Origin: Vibrio maerlii
GTDB taxonomy: Bacteria; Pseudomonadota; Gammaproteobacteria; Enterobacterales; Vibrionaceae
NCBI RefSeq assembly: GCF_003415655.1
Contig: NZ_QRHC01000004.1
Location: 421,192 to 485,191, forward strand
Length of the DNA stretch: 64,000 nucleotides
Reading direction: 5' to 3'
The position numbers and the translations under genes are program-made. Below are positions 8,376 through 17,161 of this stretch, piece after piece. Numbering within the stretch: the stretch's first letter is position 1; every line of letters begins with the position of its first letter. The notes beneath the pieces are model-generated. The model saw nothing but the letters and a program-made list of their open reading frames with translations, was not told the origin of the DNA and made no database searches.

Positions 8376-8500
8376 GCGTTGGTCTCGTCGAAGTTAAGCG
8401 ATGCTTGAACTTATACTTACCGGATAGAGGCACAAATCAGTTTGTGCTCTAACGAGATGACGATAAGTAAACCAGAGGCGACTACTCCCCAAACAGCGCG
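8376..8500 (-). ncRNA. yybP-ykoY manganese riboswitch
   Basis: The two conserved loops of this class are present on the minus strand: GGGGAGUAG at 8490-8482 and CUUCGACGAGACC at 8393-8381, separated by a variable hairpin (GAGCACAAACUGAUUUGUGCUC) and bracketed by a short closing helix (GCG...CGC). Members bind Mn2+ and switch on manganese-exporting membrane proteins, including alx and mntP. The gene downstream is TerC/Alx-like, as expected. Confidence 0.85.
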
Positions 8501-8564
8501 GATTCTATTCCTCTGAATGCGCTACGTCTAGTCATTTTGTTCTGATTTTTGACAAATATTTTCT

Positions 8565-8580
8565 ATCTATACGAATAGAT
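8565..8580. promoter_or_regulatory. Perfect palindrome between divergent genes
   Basis: ATCTAT-ACGA-ATAGAT (6-4-6) lies between the manganese-riboswitch leader and the leader of the CobW-type gene. It could be an operator; no regulator is assigned. Confidence 0.3.
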
Positions 8581-8616
8581 AACGCCGACGTTAATTCGCT
8601 CTACTGGCACATAACA

Positions 8617-8691
8617 GTCGTTTATGATTGATGCATTTGTAGTGCCCTACAAATCAAAGCGTAGTAGGATAAGACGAATCATAAACACGAC
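8617..8691 (+). promoter_or_regulatory. Nested hairpin leader before the CobW-type gene
   Basis: An outer stem pairs GTCGTTTATGATT (8617-8629) with AATCATAAACACGAC (8677-8691, one two-base bulge). Inside it is a perfect 8-bp hairpin ATTTGTAG-TGCC-CTACAAAT (8635-8654) and a 22-base single-stranded arm. It ends 20 bases before the start codon, which itself has no clear Shine-Dalgarno. I do not recognise a known riboswitch. Confidence 0.5.
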
Positions 8692-8711
8692 GTTAAGCAA
8701 GCAAAAACATC

Positions 8712-9692
8712 ATGCGCATACCTACTAATATTATCACTGGTTTTCTAGGGACCGGTAAGACAACCACCATTCTTAATCTTCTCAAAAACAAACCAGAACA
8801 AGAAAACTGGGCAGTATTAGTTAACGAGTTTGGTGAGATTGGAATCGATGGCGCAATGATGACCGATCAGGGTGCGCTGATTAAAGAAGTCCCTGGCGGA
8901 TGCATGTGTTGCGCAGCGGGCGTTCCTATGTCGGTTGCAATTACAGCTCTGCTCCGCACCAATCCAGATAGATTAATTGTAGAGCCAACAGGTTTAGGCC
9001 ATGCTCATAAGGTTCTAGCTACACTATCGTCTTCGCAATTTGCTGACTACATTGACCTTCGTGCAACCATTGGATTAGTTGATCCTCGAAACCTCTCTAT
9101 TGAAAAATACACCACCAACCAGAACTTCAATGACCAGTTGGCTATCTCTGACATCATAATCGGCAATAAAGCCGACCAGTGTAGCGAGGAAGACAAACAA
9201 GCCTTCTCTGAATGGGTCAGTCAACAAGTCCCTGAAAAATCATTTTCGCAATTGGTAGAAAATGGTGACTTTGCATTTGAACTTTTGGATATGCCAAGCA
9301 ACGCCCAACAAAGTGAGCAAGTAGAAAGCCACCATCACGAACACGCAGAGATGGAGCCTCAGTTCCAACTGCCGCCAAATCAAAGCTTCATTAGAAAAGA
9401 AAATAAGGGCCAAGGTTACTTTAGTTGCGGGTGGATTTTCGGCTCAGAAGTTACCTTTAACTTTAATGACCTGTTCTCTGTGTTATCCGATCTCACAGCT
9501 GAACGAGTAAAAGGTGTGATGAATACCGGTGACGGTTGCTATACGTTCAATGTTAGCAATGGTGTGGTATCCGTTAATCAGGTGACATTGGAAGGTTTTG
9601 AGAGCCGTCTAGAAGTAATAGATAATCAACTGTTGCCGTGGGACCAGCTTGAGCAAGTGTTGCTTTCTATTAGCTCTGAGAATGATAGATAG
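8712..9692 (+). CDS. CobW/COG0523-family GTPase (metallochaperone-like)
   Basis: 326 residues. P-loop GFLGTGKTT (10-18), the family's metal-binding GGCMCC (62-67), a GNKAD base-recognition motif, a His-rich stretch near 207 (HHHEHAEM) and a C-terminal CobW_C-like domain. Members use GTP to deliver zinc or other metals to client proteins. It is divergent from the Mn-riboswitch gene, which hints at a metal-homeostasis neighbourhood. No strong ribosome site precedes the ATG, but a nested hairpin does. The metal is not known. Confidence 0.88.
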   Translation: MRIPTNIITGFLGTGKTTTILNLLKNKPEQENWAVLVNEFGEIGIDGAMMTDQGALIKEVPGGCMCCAAGVPMSVAITALLRTNPDRLIVEPTGLGHAHKVLATLSSSQFADYIDLRATIGLVDPRNLSIEKYTTNQNFNDQLAISDIIIGNKADQCSEEDKQAFSEWVSQQVPEKSFSQLVENGDFAFELLDMPSNAQQSEQVESHHHEHAEMEPQFQLPPNQSFIRKENKGQGYFSCGWIFGSEVTFNFNDLFSVLSDLTAERVKGVMNTGDGCYTFNVSNGVVSVNQVTLEGFESRLEVIDNQLLPWDQLEQVLLSISSENDR

Positions 9693-9755
9693 AAAAAGTA
9701 CTGTTTATCCCTTTTCGCCAGGATAAAAGCTAAAGATAACTCTTTTAAAATAACA

Positions 9756-9783
9756 AAAGGCGTACCGTCTAGTGTACGCCTTT
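9756..9783 (-). terminator. Terminator serving the minus-strand remnant (possibly bidirectional)
   Basis: Stem AAAGGCGTAC with an eight-base loop. On the minus strand it is followed by TTTTGTTATTTT, so it fits the gene remnant at 9791-9975 better than the plus-strand CobW gene, though it can stop both. Confidence 0.7.
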
Positions 9784-9790
9784 CACCTCG

Positions 9791-9975
9791 TTACTCAATC
9801 GTGAGTTCGCGAACCATAACCGGACTATAGATGCCACTTGGTCTTGTACGAGGAATTAGAATTGAATAATGAATCCATCCAAATTGTGAGTAAGACCGAT
9901 TGTTCCTCCCTGCAGGTCATTTGCCTTACGCTTTAAATATGGACCATATCCGGCGATTCGCAAGTTTTTAGGCAT
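9791..9975 (-). pseudogene. Remnant of a small protein or C-terminal domain, frameshifted
   Basis: Two overlapping minus-strand frames look protein-like. The first reads MPKNLRIAGYGPYLKRKAND... and stops after 39 codons (9975-9856); the -1 frame continues as ...WIHYSILIPRTRPSGIYSP... and ends in VRELTIE at TAA 9791. Restoring one T in GATGG near 9873 would join them into about 61 residues. The second part resembles the end of a secreted-protein domain with an RPSGxY motif. No ribosome site is seen at the ATG, and a good terminator follows, so this is most likely a decayed gene. Confidence 0.45.
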
Positions 9976-10125
9976 AAAAAAATGACTATTCGGAGATATA
10001 TTGACGTAAGTCTCGTTTTTTATCCGCTATGCTAAGATTTTATCCATGTCGAAACTACGCAAATCTACCACTTTTTTGTTAGACTAGCGCGCACCAGATA
10101 CAGCCATCCCCCAAGGAGCCTACTT

Positions 10126-11157
10126 GTGAACCTCAGACGCTTTACCAATGTTAAGAATGTGCCTCCATCACAGGCATCTCTAGCATTAGGCGTGATAGGT
10201 TTAGGGCAAGCGTGGTCACTCTATTTGCCAGGGGTCGGCGATACATTGCGCCCCTACTGTGTGCTCATCGGCGCATTGTTGCTGATTCCCGTTTTACTCA
10301 AATACTTCACCAGCTACACAACCTTCATCAATGACATCAAACACCCGCTGAGTGGCAGTTTGATGGCGCCGATGAGTATGGCACTGTTGGTGCTGTGTGA
10401 TTACCTCGCTATTGTCAGTCCGAAAGTAGCGTATGTTCTGTGGTTTTTCGCCCTATCGCTGCATGTCACCATGATGGTGCTATTTTTCTCTTTCCAACTA
10501 CAAAACTTTAAGATTTCCAACATCGTACCAAGTTGGTTTCTGTATCCTGTAGGGATAATCAGCAGTTCTCTAGCCGGTTCCGAATTAGGGTTAACGCAGT
10601 TTTCTGAAACTATCGCGATGATCTGTATCGCGATCTATTTCTTTATGTTGCCATTGGTTCTCTATCGCCTAGTGTTCGAAGGCAGCCTGCCACGAAGAGC
10701 TCGTCCAACTTTGGCGATTATGGCTGCACCCATCAACCTGACGCTGACTGCATACTTGGTTAACTATAAGCAACCCGACCCAGTATTAACTGGCGCACTA
10801 GCGGGCATCGCAATTACGATGACGATGTTGATTTACCTATGCTACGTCAGACTCATGCGTTTAAAGTTCCAGCCCTCTATCGCTGCGGTTACCTTCCCGT
10901 CGGTCATTAGCTCAATCGCTATGCATCGCCTGACTACTTGGTTTGAAAGCGACCACCCTCACTGGTATTGGCTACACAAGTTCGGCTTCTTAGAGCTTAC
11001 GATCGCGACTATTTTGGTTATTTGGGTGTCTGGTGCTTATGTGAAGATGTACTGGCCGGAAAAGTTTGCGCCGAAACGATTCAAAGAAAGGCGTGAAGAG
11101 TATCTAAAGCATCGCCGAATTCGCTCTAAGAAATCGAAATCCGACCAAGCAAACTAG
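10126..11157 (+). CDS. TDT family transporter (TehA/SLAC1 fold)
   Basis: 343 residues, about ten membrane segments and a basic C-terminal tail (RRIRSKKSKS). The overall pattern is that of the tellurite-resistance/dicarboxylate (TDT) family, whose members form anion channels or sulfite/malate carriers. Start is a GTG seven bases after AAGGAG. It stands alone; the terminator after it also serves convergent hdfR. The substrate cannot be told from sequence. Confidence 0.78.
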   Translation: MNLRRFTNVKNVPPSQASLALGVIGLGQAWSLYLPGVGDTLRPYCVLIGALLLIPVLLKYFTSYTTFINDIKHPLSGSLMAPMSMALLVLCDYLAIVSPKVAYVLWFFALSLHVTMMVLFFSFQLQNFKISNIVPSWFLYPVGIISSSLAGSELGLTQFSETIAMICIAIYFFMLPLVLYRLVFEGSLPRRARPTLAIMAAPINLTLTAYLVNYKQPDPVLTGALAGIAITMTMLIYLCYVRLMRLKFQPSIAAVTFPSVISSIAMHRLTTWFESDHPHWYWLHKFGFLELTIATILVIWVSGAYVKMYWPEKFAPKRFKERREEYLKHRRIRSKKSKSDQAN

Positions 11158-11179
11158 GGGTTATCCTCTTCTAGATACA

Positions 11180-11209
11180 AAAATGCCCACCGTTTACGAT
11201 GGGCATTTT
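11180..11209. terminator. Bidirectional terminator
   Basis: AAAATGCCCA paired with TGGGCATTTT around a ten-base loop, between the convergent TDT transporter and hdfR genes. Confidence 0.85.
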
Positions 11210-11243
11210 CATTCAATACTCTCAAGTTAGGGGCATAATAAAC

Positions 11244-12122
11244 CTAGTTTGCCGCTTGAACTATCAGGGCACTTGCCTCTTGCTCCAATGAACTCACTAA
11301 CTTCACCACTTCTTTGATAGAGTTAATACCCGGGTTATTCTTACGGTAACTCATGTAAAGTGGTTTCTGTAGCTGATCACATCCTGCCACTTTAAATAGC
11401 TGCTCACTCTCAATGAACGGCTCCACCAGCGCCTTTGGTAAGAATGCGTAACCACCTCGCTCGAGCATGAAGTCCAATGCAATCTTACCTGTCGATGTTC
11501 TAAGATAAGGAATAATTGAGTTCGGAATCAACTCTGAGTGTTTGCGAGCAAATTGCGTTCCCCAGTCTACATACACATAACGTAAGTCGCTTTGCGCATG
11601 AAGATCACCTGGGTGCGTCGATACCAACACAAGGTCAATAAGATCGATCACTTCACAGTGGAACTCATCTGCTTTCAATGGATCGAGTGAGAATGCCATA
11701 TCCAGAGTTCGATCTAACAAACTACGATTAAGCTGTTCACGGCTTTGCGATTCAGCAGTAAAACCGTAGCCGGCCAATGAAATTGTCATCTTGCTTAATG
11801 CACTCTGAAGATAAGCATCCCAAGTATTTGGTGTTCCACCAATAATCAATTGCATCTGCTTGTGCTGCTCAAGCGTCAATTCAAGCTTTGCTTGTTGTAG
11901 TGTACTTACCATCGCTTCCGCATAAGGAATCAAACGCTCCCCTGAAGAAGTCAGCCGAATGTTATTCTTGGTTCTTTCAAACAACTGAGTGTCGAAATAG
12001 CCTTCGAGTTGTTTAACCCTCGCACTAACGGCTGCTTGAGTAATAAACAAGTTCTCCGCTGCACGCCCAAAATGGCGCTCTTTTGCCACTTCCAGAAGCG
12101 TTTTAAAAACCTTTACGTCCAC
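11244..12122 (-). CDS. hdfR: LysR-family regulator HdfR
   Basis: About 292 residues. N-terminal winged helix-turn-helix with the HdfR-like sequence HFGRAAENLFITQAAVSARV, then a LysR effector domain. In E. coli HdfR represses flhDC and is controlled by H-NS. It is divergent from maoP (yifE), the same arrangement as in E. coli, which supports the name. I place the start at the GTG at 12122, which has AGAGG seven bases upstream and aligns with the E. coli N-terminus; an ATG at 12140 has no ribosome site. Confidence 0.85.
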   Translation of the reverse strand: MDVKVFKTLLEVAKERHFGRAAENLFITQAAVSARVKQLEGYFDTQLFERTKNNIRLTSSGERLIPYAEAMVSTLQQAKLELTLEQHKQMQLIIGGTPNTWDAYLQSALSKMTISLAGYGFTAESQSREQLNRSLLDRTLDMAFSLDPLKADEFHCEVIDLIDLVLVSTHPGDLHAQSDLRYVYVDWGTQFARKHSELIPNSIIPYLRTSTGKIALDFMLERGGYAFLPKALVEPFIESEQLFKVAGCDQLQKPLYMSYRKNNPGINSIKEVVKLVSSLEQEASALIVQAAN

Positions 12123-12304
12123 ACTAATACCTCTGCCCATTTAGGGCTATAAGATGCTGTTACCGTGTTGATTTGGCAACAATATTCTCTATCAGTTCGA
12201 TAATTCTTTTTTGCTGTTGTTTCTCAAGTTTTGGCTTTACCTTTGCGCCGATGAACGTTTGTTGTTGTTCATTCATCACTCTACCAATTAACGAGAAATT
12301 AACC

Positions 12305-12661
12305 ATGGATACTGAAATCCGCTTTGGCAAAAAACGTTTTTACGATCACAATAAGTTCCCTCGTGGCTTCGCTAAATCTGGCGACTTCACCCTTCTAGAA
12401 GAAGATTTATTGGTCACTTACGGTGAAACTCTTCTTGCATTAGAAAGTGGAGAGTTGTCTCCGGAAAACGCTGAAGAAAAACACTTCGTTAAAGTTGTCG
12501 CTCACCCAAATAAAGCAAAATCAAAGATTGAGCATACTTGGTTGAAGTATACGACGTTAGCGCGTGGCCGCCGCCGTTTCCACACCCTCAACAGTAGAGG
12601 TAAAGTGCAAGCACCACAAGCGGATGTGTACGAAGCTGATTACGATATCGAACTGGACTAA
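12305..12661 (+). CDS. maoP: Macrodomain Ori organization protein MaoP (YifE)
   Basis: 118 residues with the family pattern KKRFYDHNKFPRGFAKSGDF at the N-terminus and GRRRFHTLNSRGK near the end. In E. coli MaoP acts with a cis site, maoS, to organise the Ori macrodomain. The ATG at 12305 is the natural start: a longer frame back to 12173 encodes a Cys/Phe-rich tail unlike the family. Divergent from hdfR, convergent with rimK across a strong terminator. Whether MaoP plays the same role in a two-chromosome Vibrio is unknown. Confidence 0.88.
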   Translation: MDTEIRFGKKRFYDHNKFPRGFAKSGDFTLLEEDLLVTYGETLLALESGELSPENAEEKHFVKVVAHPNKAKSKIEHTWLKYTTLARGRRRFHTLNSRGKVQAPQADVYEADYDIELD

Positions 12662-12668
12662 TACAAAT

Positions 12669-12698
12669 GAAAGCGCTCTTCGGAGCGCTTTCTTTTTT
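12669..12698. terminator. Terminator between maoP and rimK
   Basis: GAAAGCGCTC-TTCG-GAGCGCTTTC followed by TTTTTT on the plus strand; UUCG tetraloop. Confidence 0.92.
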
Positions 12699-12711
12699 CT
12701 ATTAACTCAAC

Positions 12712-13611
12712 TTAAGCATTTGAACGCTTAGATGTCTCTTTTGCATTCTTCTCGATGAATTCGAAAATCATATCAGCGACGTCTTTGTTTGTTGCGTTTT
12801 CAATACCTTGCAGACCCGGCGAAGAGTTTACTTCCATCACTACAGGGCCGTTCTTAGACTGCAGCAAGTCTACGCCACATACGTTTAGACCCATTGCTTT
12901 CGCTGCCGCAATCGCCGTTGCACGCTCTTCTTTTGTAAGTTTAACCAGAGTCGCTGTACCACCACGGTGCAGGTTAGAGCGGAACTCACCCTCACCTGCT
13001 TGACGTTTCATCGCAGCAATCACTTTGTTGCCAACAACGAAGCAACGAAGGTCTGCGCCTTTTGCCTCTTCAATAAACTCTTGAACCAAGATGTTCGCTT
13101 TCATACCCATAAAAGCTTCAATCACGCTTTCAGCTGCTTTGTTGGTTTCTGCCAGTACAACACCAATGCCTTGGGTACCTTCCAGTAGCTTGATAACTAA
13201 TGGTGCACCACCAACGTTCTTGATCAAGTCCTGGATCTTGTCAGGCTGGCTAGCAAATCCTGTACGTGGTAGTCCAATACCTTTACGAGACAGCAACTGA
13301 AGCGAACGTAGCTTGTCTCGAGAACGACTGATTGAGATCGAGTCGTTCACACAGAAGGTACCCATCATTTCAAATTGACGAACCACTGCTGTGCCGTAGA
13401 AAGTAATAGAAGCACCAATTCGTGGAATCACCGCATCATACTTAGGCAAATCTTGCCCTTTGTATCGCACCTTAGGTGAGTTACTAGTGATATCCATATA
13501 ACAATGTAATGTATCGATAACATCAACAATGTGACCACGAGCTTCGCCCGCTTCTTTTAGTCGACGAGTAGAATATAGATTCTCATCTCTAGATAAGATT
13601 GCAATACGCAT
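12712..13611 (-). CDS. rimK: Ribosomal protein S6 glutamate ligase RimK
   Basis: 299 residues, ATP-grasp ligase. It starts [18 protein letters not shown] as in RimK and shows the ATP-grasp motifs [15 protein letters not shown] (about 140-154), [10 protein letters not shown] (about 187-196) and [14 protein letters not shown] (about 259-272). RimK adds glutamates to the C-terminus of ribosomal protein S6 and can make free poly-glutamate. The gene stands alone with a 5' leader that can form two short hairpins. Convergent with maoP. Confidence 0.95.
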   Translation of the reverse strand: MRIAILSRDENLYSTRRLKEAGEARGHIVDVIDTLHCYMDITSNSPKVRYKGQDLPKYDAVIPRIGASITFYGTAVVRQFEMMGTFCVNDSISISRSRDKLRSLQLLSRKGIGLPRTGFASQPDKIQDLIKNVGGAPLVIKLLEGTQGIGVVLAETNKAAESVIEAFMGMKANILVQEFIEEAKGADLRCFVVGNKVIAAMKRQAGEGEFRSNLHRGGTATLVKLTKEERATAIAAAKAMGLNVCGVDLLQSKNGPVVMEVNSSPGLQGIENATNKDVADMIFEFIEKNAKETSKRSNA

Positions 13612-13643
13612 GATGCTTTCCCAAGTTATGGTTTTTAAGTGTT

Positions 13644-13680
13644 GGCTCGACTGAGCCGTGTTATACGGTCCGGGTGGACC
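13644..13680 (-). promoter_or_regulatory. Tandem small hairpins in the rimK leader
   Basis: On the minus strand GGUCC-ACCC-GGACC and GGCUC-AGUC-GAGCC lie nine bases apart, 33 to 69 bases before the rimK start. Both have five-bp perfect stems and four-base loops. The loops do not match the guanidine-II (ACGR) class. Function unknown. Confidence 0.4.
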
Positions 13681-13891
13681 TAGAGAGCATCGCTTCCTTC
13701 ACTTTTTTTAATCGTTAGCAAAGGTATTTGATGATGGCGCGAAAGGTAACTGTTGAACGGAACAAAGAAAAACAAAAAAAAATTGTCGATACGATAAGCT
13801 AAGTAAATCTCAGCTACAAACAACAATAAAACAAAGAGTTAGCCCTTAAATACAGAGCAGTTTCCTGCCTTATTTAGTATAAAAAACACAA

Positions 13892-13912
13892 AACCCCGCA
13901 ATTAGCGGGGTT
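13892..13912 (-). terminator. Terminator after folE
   Basis: AACCCCGC-TAATT-GCGGGGTT followed on the minus strand by TTGTGTTTTTT. Confidence 0.9.
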
Positions 13913-13938
13913 CTATAAGTTCGATTGTTGTAGAGAAG

Positions 13939-14592
13939 CTATCTTAAACCGTGGAAAAACTCTGCACGAGTTGCTGGGTTTGATTTAAAGATCCCGCCCA
14001 GTGCTGTCGTGGTGGTCTCACTGGTTGCGTCCATTACGCCGCGTGATTTTACGCAATAGTGCGTTGCATCAATGGTCACGGCAACGTCTTCTGACTCTAG
14101 CAACGTTTGAAGTGCAATGAGGATCTGCTGCGTCATGCGCTCTTGAACTTGTGGGCGTTGAGCGAAGAAACGAACGATACGGTTGATCTTAGATAAACCA
14201 ATGATTTTTCCGCGTGGGATATAAGCGACAGCCGCTTTGCCATCGATCGTCACGAGGTGATGTTCACACGTACTGGTCACAGTGATGTCTTTCACACGAA
14301 CCATTTCGCTCACGTTCATCTTATTTTCGATGACCGTAATCTTCGGGAAATTTTGGTAGTTTAAGCCAGAGAAAACCTCATCAACATACATTTTCGCTAT
14401 TCGGTGTGGGGTTTCCTCCAAGCTATCATCAGAGAGGTCTAGCTCTAAAAGAGAGAGGATTTCACGCATATGGTGTTCAATCTTTTCTTTCTTCTCTTCA
14501 CGGCTGAATTCGTTTGGCAGCATCGGGGTTTCTAAGCCTCGACTTTCAAGCGCAGACTTCACTAATTGCGCTGATTCGCTCAATGCAGACAT
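13939..14592 (-). CDS. folE: GTP cyclohydrolase I FolE
   Basis: 217 residues, normal length. It converts GTP to dihydroneopterin triphosphate, the first step to tetrahydrofolate and other pterins. Zinc ligands are visible in [17 protein letters not shown] and in [20 protein letters not shown]; also [27 protein letters not shown] precedes the ATG at good spacing. It is divergent from moeA-moeB, so two pterin-related pathways (folate and molybdenum cofactor) share this intergenic region. Confidence 0.97.
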   Translation of the reverse strand: MSALSESAQLVKSALESRGLETPMLPNEFSREEKKEKIEHHMREILSLLELDLSDDSLEETPHRIAKMYVDEVFSGLNYQNFPKITVIENKMNVSEMVRVKDITVTSTCEHHLVTIDGKAAVAYIPRGKIIGLSKINRIVRFFAQRPQVQERMTQQILIALQTLLESEDVAVTIDATHYCVKSRGVMDATSETTTTALGGIFKSNPATRAEFFHGLR

Positions 14593-14774
14593 TGATTTCC
14601 CTCTTTAATGACAATATCAGCGCAAAGGATACTTGGATTTTTTAACAATTACACTTTTTTTTAAGCGCACGTTTTCTTGTTATCTCTTGATCTCAGGCAT
14701 ATTGCATCGCTAGAGGCAAAACACGATATATGCTAAGGTTCTTCGCCTAAAAATGATAATGATAGGAATCACTC

Positions 14775-16010
14775 ATGGGTTGTTGTGACGCACCAGGCTT
14801 AATGCCAATTGAACAAGCACTAGAAAAGCTGCTTAACCCTGTTTCTCCAATTTCAGAGACACAAACCCTGCCCCTTGCAGACGCTTTAGGGTTTGTACTT
14901 GCGAAAGATATTCTCTCTCCAATTTTTGTTCCGCCATTCGACAATTCAGCAATGGATGGATATGCACTACGTCTCACCGATCTCGAGCAATCAAACGTGA
15001 TGCCATTGGCAGGAAAATCATTCGCCGGCCAGCCTTTTGAAGGTGAGTGGCCTCAAGGTACCTGTATTCGTATCATGACAGGCGCAAAGATCCCTGACGG
15101 TTGCGATGCGGTTATCATGCAAGAGAACACTGAAGTGACAGACTCCGGCATTGTGTTCAATCAAACCGACGTAAAACCACAAAACAACATTCGTCCTACT
15201 GGTGATGACATTCGCCAGGGTGATGTTGTACTTGAGAAAGGTGCTCGCCTCTCGCCACGTGATATTCCTATGATTGCGTCTTTGGGTATCAGCCACATTG
15301 AAGTTATTCGCAAACCTAAGGTTGCGTTCTTCTCTACGGGCGACGAACTGAAAAAGCTTGGCGAATCACTCGAAGAAGGTCAAATCTACGACAGCAACCG
15401 CTACGGCATTAAGCCTCTTATCGAAAACTTTGGCTGTGAAGCGATCGACCTAGGTATTATCCCTGACTGTCCAGCAACCCTAAAAGCGACGTTTGAGAAA
15501 GCACAAGAGCTCGCCGATGTGGTGATTACTTCTGGTGGTGTCAGTGTCGGTGAAGCAGATTACACCAAGGATATTCTAGAAGAGTTAGGCCAAATCGGTT
15601 TTTGGAAACTGGCTATTAAGCCAGGTAAGCCTTTTGCATTTGGCTCGTTGGATAACGCGTGGTTCTGTGGGCTACCAGGCAACCCAGTGTCTGCAGTCTT
15701 GACCATGTATGTTCTAGTACAACCAATGTTAGCTAAGCTTTCTGGTCACACTCAATGGAAAGCACCTGAATCCATCCCAGCAACCACTCGTAGCGCTTTC
15801 AAGAAGGGTCCTGGCCGTACCGACTACCAACGTGGCATCTATACTATTGAGAACGGACAATTCTTCGTTGAAACCACAGGCAACCAAAGCTCTGGTGCAT
15901 TCCGATCTATGAGTTTGGCTAACTGTTTTGTGGTTCTAGAGCGCGACCGTGGCAACGTTCAGGTTGGTGAAACGGTTCAAATTGAACTTTTTAACTCAAC
16001 CCTTTACTAG
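14775..16010 (+). CDS. moeA: Molybdopterin molybdenumtransferase MoeA
   Basis: 411 residues, usual MoeA length. It inserts molybdenum into adenylated molybdopterin. Typical motifs are [12 protein letters not shown] (about 54-65), [11 protein letters not shown] in the MoCF domain and KPGKPFAFG...GLPGNPVSA. First gene of a moeA-moeB unit with eight bases between the genes. TAGGAATC before the ATG serves as ribosome site. Moco made here could feed nitrate or TMAO/DMSO reductases; the nitrite reductase in this window does not itself need Moco. Confidence 0.97.
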   Translation: MGCCDAPGLMPIEQALEKLLNPVSPISETQTLPLADALGFVLAKDILSPIFVPPFDNSAMDGYALRLTDLEQSNVMPLAGKSFAGQPFEGEWPQGTCIRIMTGAKIPDGCDAVIMQENTEVTDSGIVFNQTDVKPQNNIRPTGDDIRQGDVVLEKGARLSPRDIPMIASLGISHIEVIRKPKVAFFSTGDELKKLGESLEEGQIYDSNRYGIKPLIENFGCEAIDLGIIPDCPATLKATFEKAQELADVVITSGGVSVGEADYTKDILEELGQIGFWKLAIKPGKPFAFGSLDNAWFCGLPGNPVSAVLTMYVLVQPMLAKLSGHTQWKAPESIPATTRSAFKKGPGRTDYQRGIYTIENGQFFVETTGNQSSGAFRSMSLANCFVVLERDRGNVQVGETVQIELFNSTLY

Positions 16011-16018
16011 GAAAGGTC

Positions 16019-16786
16019 ATGGATATTCTTTCTGATACGGAGATCCTCTCCGATGAAGAAATGCTTAGGTATAACCGCCAGATTATCCTGAGACAGTTTG
16101 ACTTTGAGGGCCAAGAAGCCCTCAAACAAGCATCTATATTGATTATCGGTGCTGGTGGTCTAGGTTGTGCCGCAAGTCAATATCTTGCAACGGCCGGAGT
16201 TGGCTCTATCACTCTTGTTGATGACGATATTGTTGAGCTATCTAATCTACAACGTCAGGTTCTCCACACAGATGAAGACATAAACCGTCCTAAAGTCGAG
16301 TCAGCAGCAGAGTCATTGAAAGCGCTGAACCCTCACTTGAGCGTGGATACACTTAAAAAACGACTCAGTGACAATGAACTGCAGCAGCTTGTTGATTCCC
16401 ACACGCTCGTTTTAGATGCGACAGATAACGTCGATACTCGTAATCAACTGAACAAGCTTTGTTTTACGAGCAAAACGCCAATGGTATCTGGCGCCGCTAT
16501 TCGTATGGAAGGACAAGTCAGCGTCTTCACCTACCAAGATGAAGAGCCTTGTTATCAATGCCTGAGTGCTTTGTTTGGTGATGGAACACTATCATGCGTA
16601 GAAGCCGGCATTATGGCACCTGTTGTTGGCATTATCGGTGCGATGCAAGCCCTTGAAGCAATAAAGGTGATAGCTAACCTAGGTCAACCACTTACAGGTA
16701 AGGTACTTATCTTTGATGCGATGACATTAAGTTGGCGCGAAATGAAGCTCATGAAGTTACCTTCTTGCCCTGTATGTAGCCAATAG
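16019..16786 (+). CDS. moeB: Molybdopterin-synthase adenylyltransferase MoeB
   Basis: 255 residues. E1-like enzyme that adenylates the C-terminus of MoaD in molybdopterin synthesis. ATP-binding IIGAGGLGCAASQYLA (about 41-56), the RYNRQIILR opening helix, DATDN (about 139-143), and four zinc cysteines in CYQC and CPVC. GGAAAGGTC just before the ATG. Co-transcribed with moeA. Confidence 0.95.
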   Translation: MDILSDTEILSDEEMLRYNRQIILRQFDFEGQEALKQASILIIGAGGLGCAASQYLATAGVGSITLVDDDIVELSNLQRQVLHTDEDINRPKVESAAESLKALNPHLSVDTLKKRLSDNELQQLVDSHTLVLDATDNVDTRNQLNKLCFTSKTPMVSGAAIRMEGQVSVFTYQDEEPCYQCLSALFGDGTLSCVEAGIMAPVVGIIGAMQALEAIKVIANLGQPLTGKVLIFDAMTLSWREMKLMKLPSCPVCSQ

Positions 16787-16820
16787 ACTGAGTTGCAGCG
16801 ATAAGAAAAGGAATCACCAT

Positions 16821-17135
16821 ATGAACAATCCGAAGACCCTTATCGCTGCCTTTATTGTTGCCTGTATTCTGCTTTATACCGTACTAAAACTGTTCCAATC
16901 AGAGTCAAACGAAACCGTCACCGCCACAGTAGTTTCACAAACCCTAACTCAGTCTTTAGACGGACACCGTCGCTACCTAAACATTAAAACGAGTGATGGC
17001 GAAATCGCTTTATTGACGATTCCACCTTCTCAAGATTGCCCTGAAGGCTCACAAGTAAAACTCTCTAAACAATCCTATCAAGCGACAGATAAGCCAACGA
17101 TGCGATTTATTAGTTGTCACCCACCCGTCAATTAA
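16821..17135 (+). CDS. Hypothetical membrane-anchored protein downstream of moeB
   Basis: 104 residues. One N-terminal membrane segment (LIAAFIVACILLYTVLKLF) followed by about 80 periplasmic residues rich in Ser and Thr with two cysteines (DCPEGS and SCHPPVN) that could form a disulfide. Not recognised. It follows moeB by 34 bases with AGGAATC before the ATG, so it is probably the last gene of the moeAB transcript. No terminator is obvious between it and the convergent SorC-family gene. Confidence 0.75.
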   Translation: MNNPKTLIAAFIVACILLYTVLKLFQSESNETVTATVVSQTLTQSLDGHRRYLNIKTSDGEIALLTIPPSQDCPEGSQVKLSKQSYQATDKPTMRFISCHPPVN

Positions 17136-17161
17136 CCTCTCACACTCGAAATCAAACTCGC

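Noticed and set aside
12173..12304. N-terminal extension of maoP rich in Cys and Phe
   Set aside because: The family starts at the ATG at 12305, and the extension lies in the hdfR-maoP promoter region.
13644..13680. Guanidine-II (mini-ykkC) riboswitch before rimK
   Set aside because: Two hairpins are present, but loops are ACCC and AGUC instead of ACGR, and the downstream gene does not fit.
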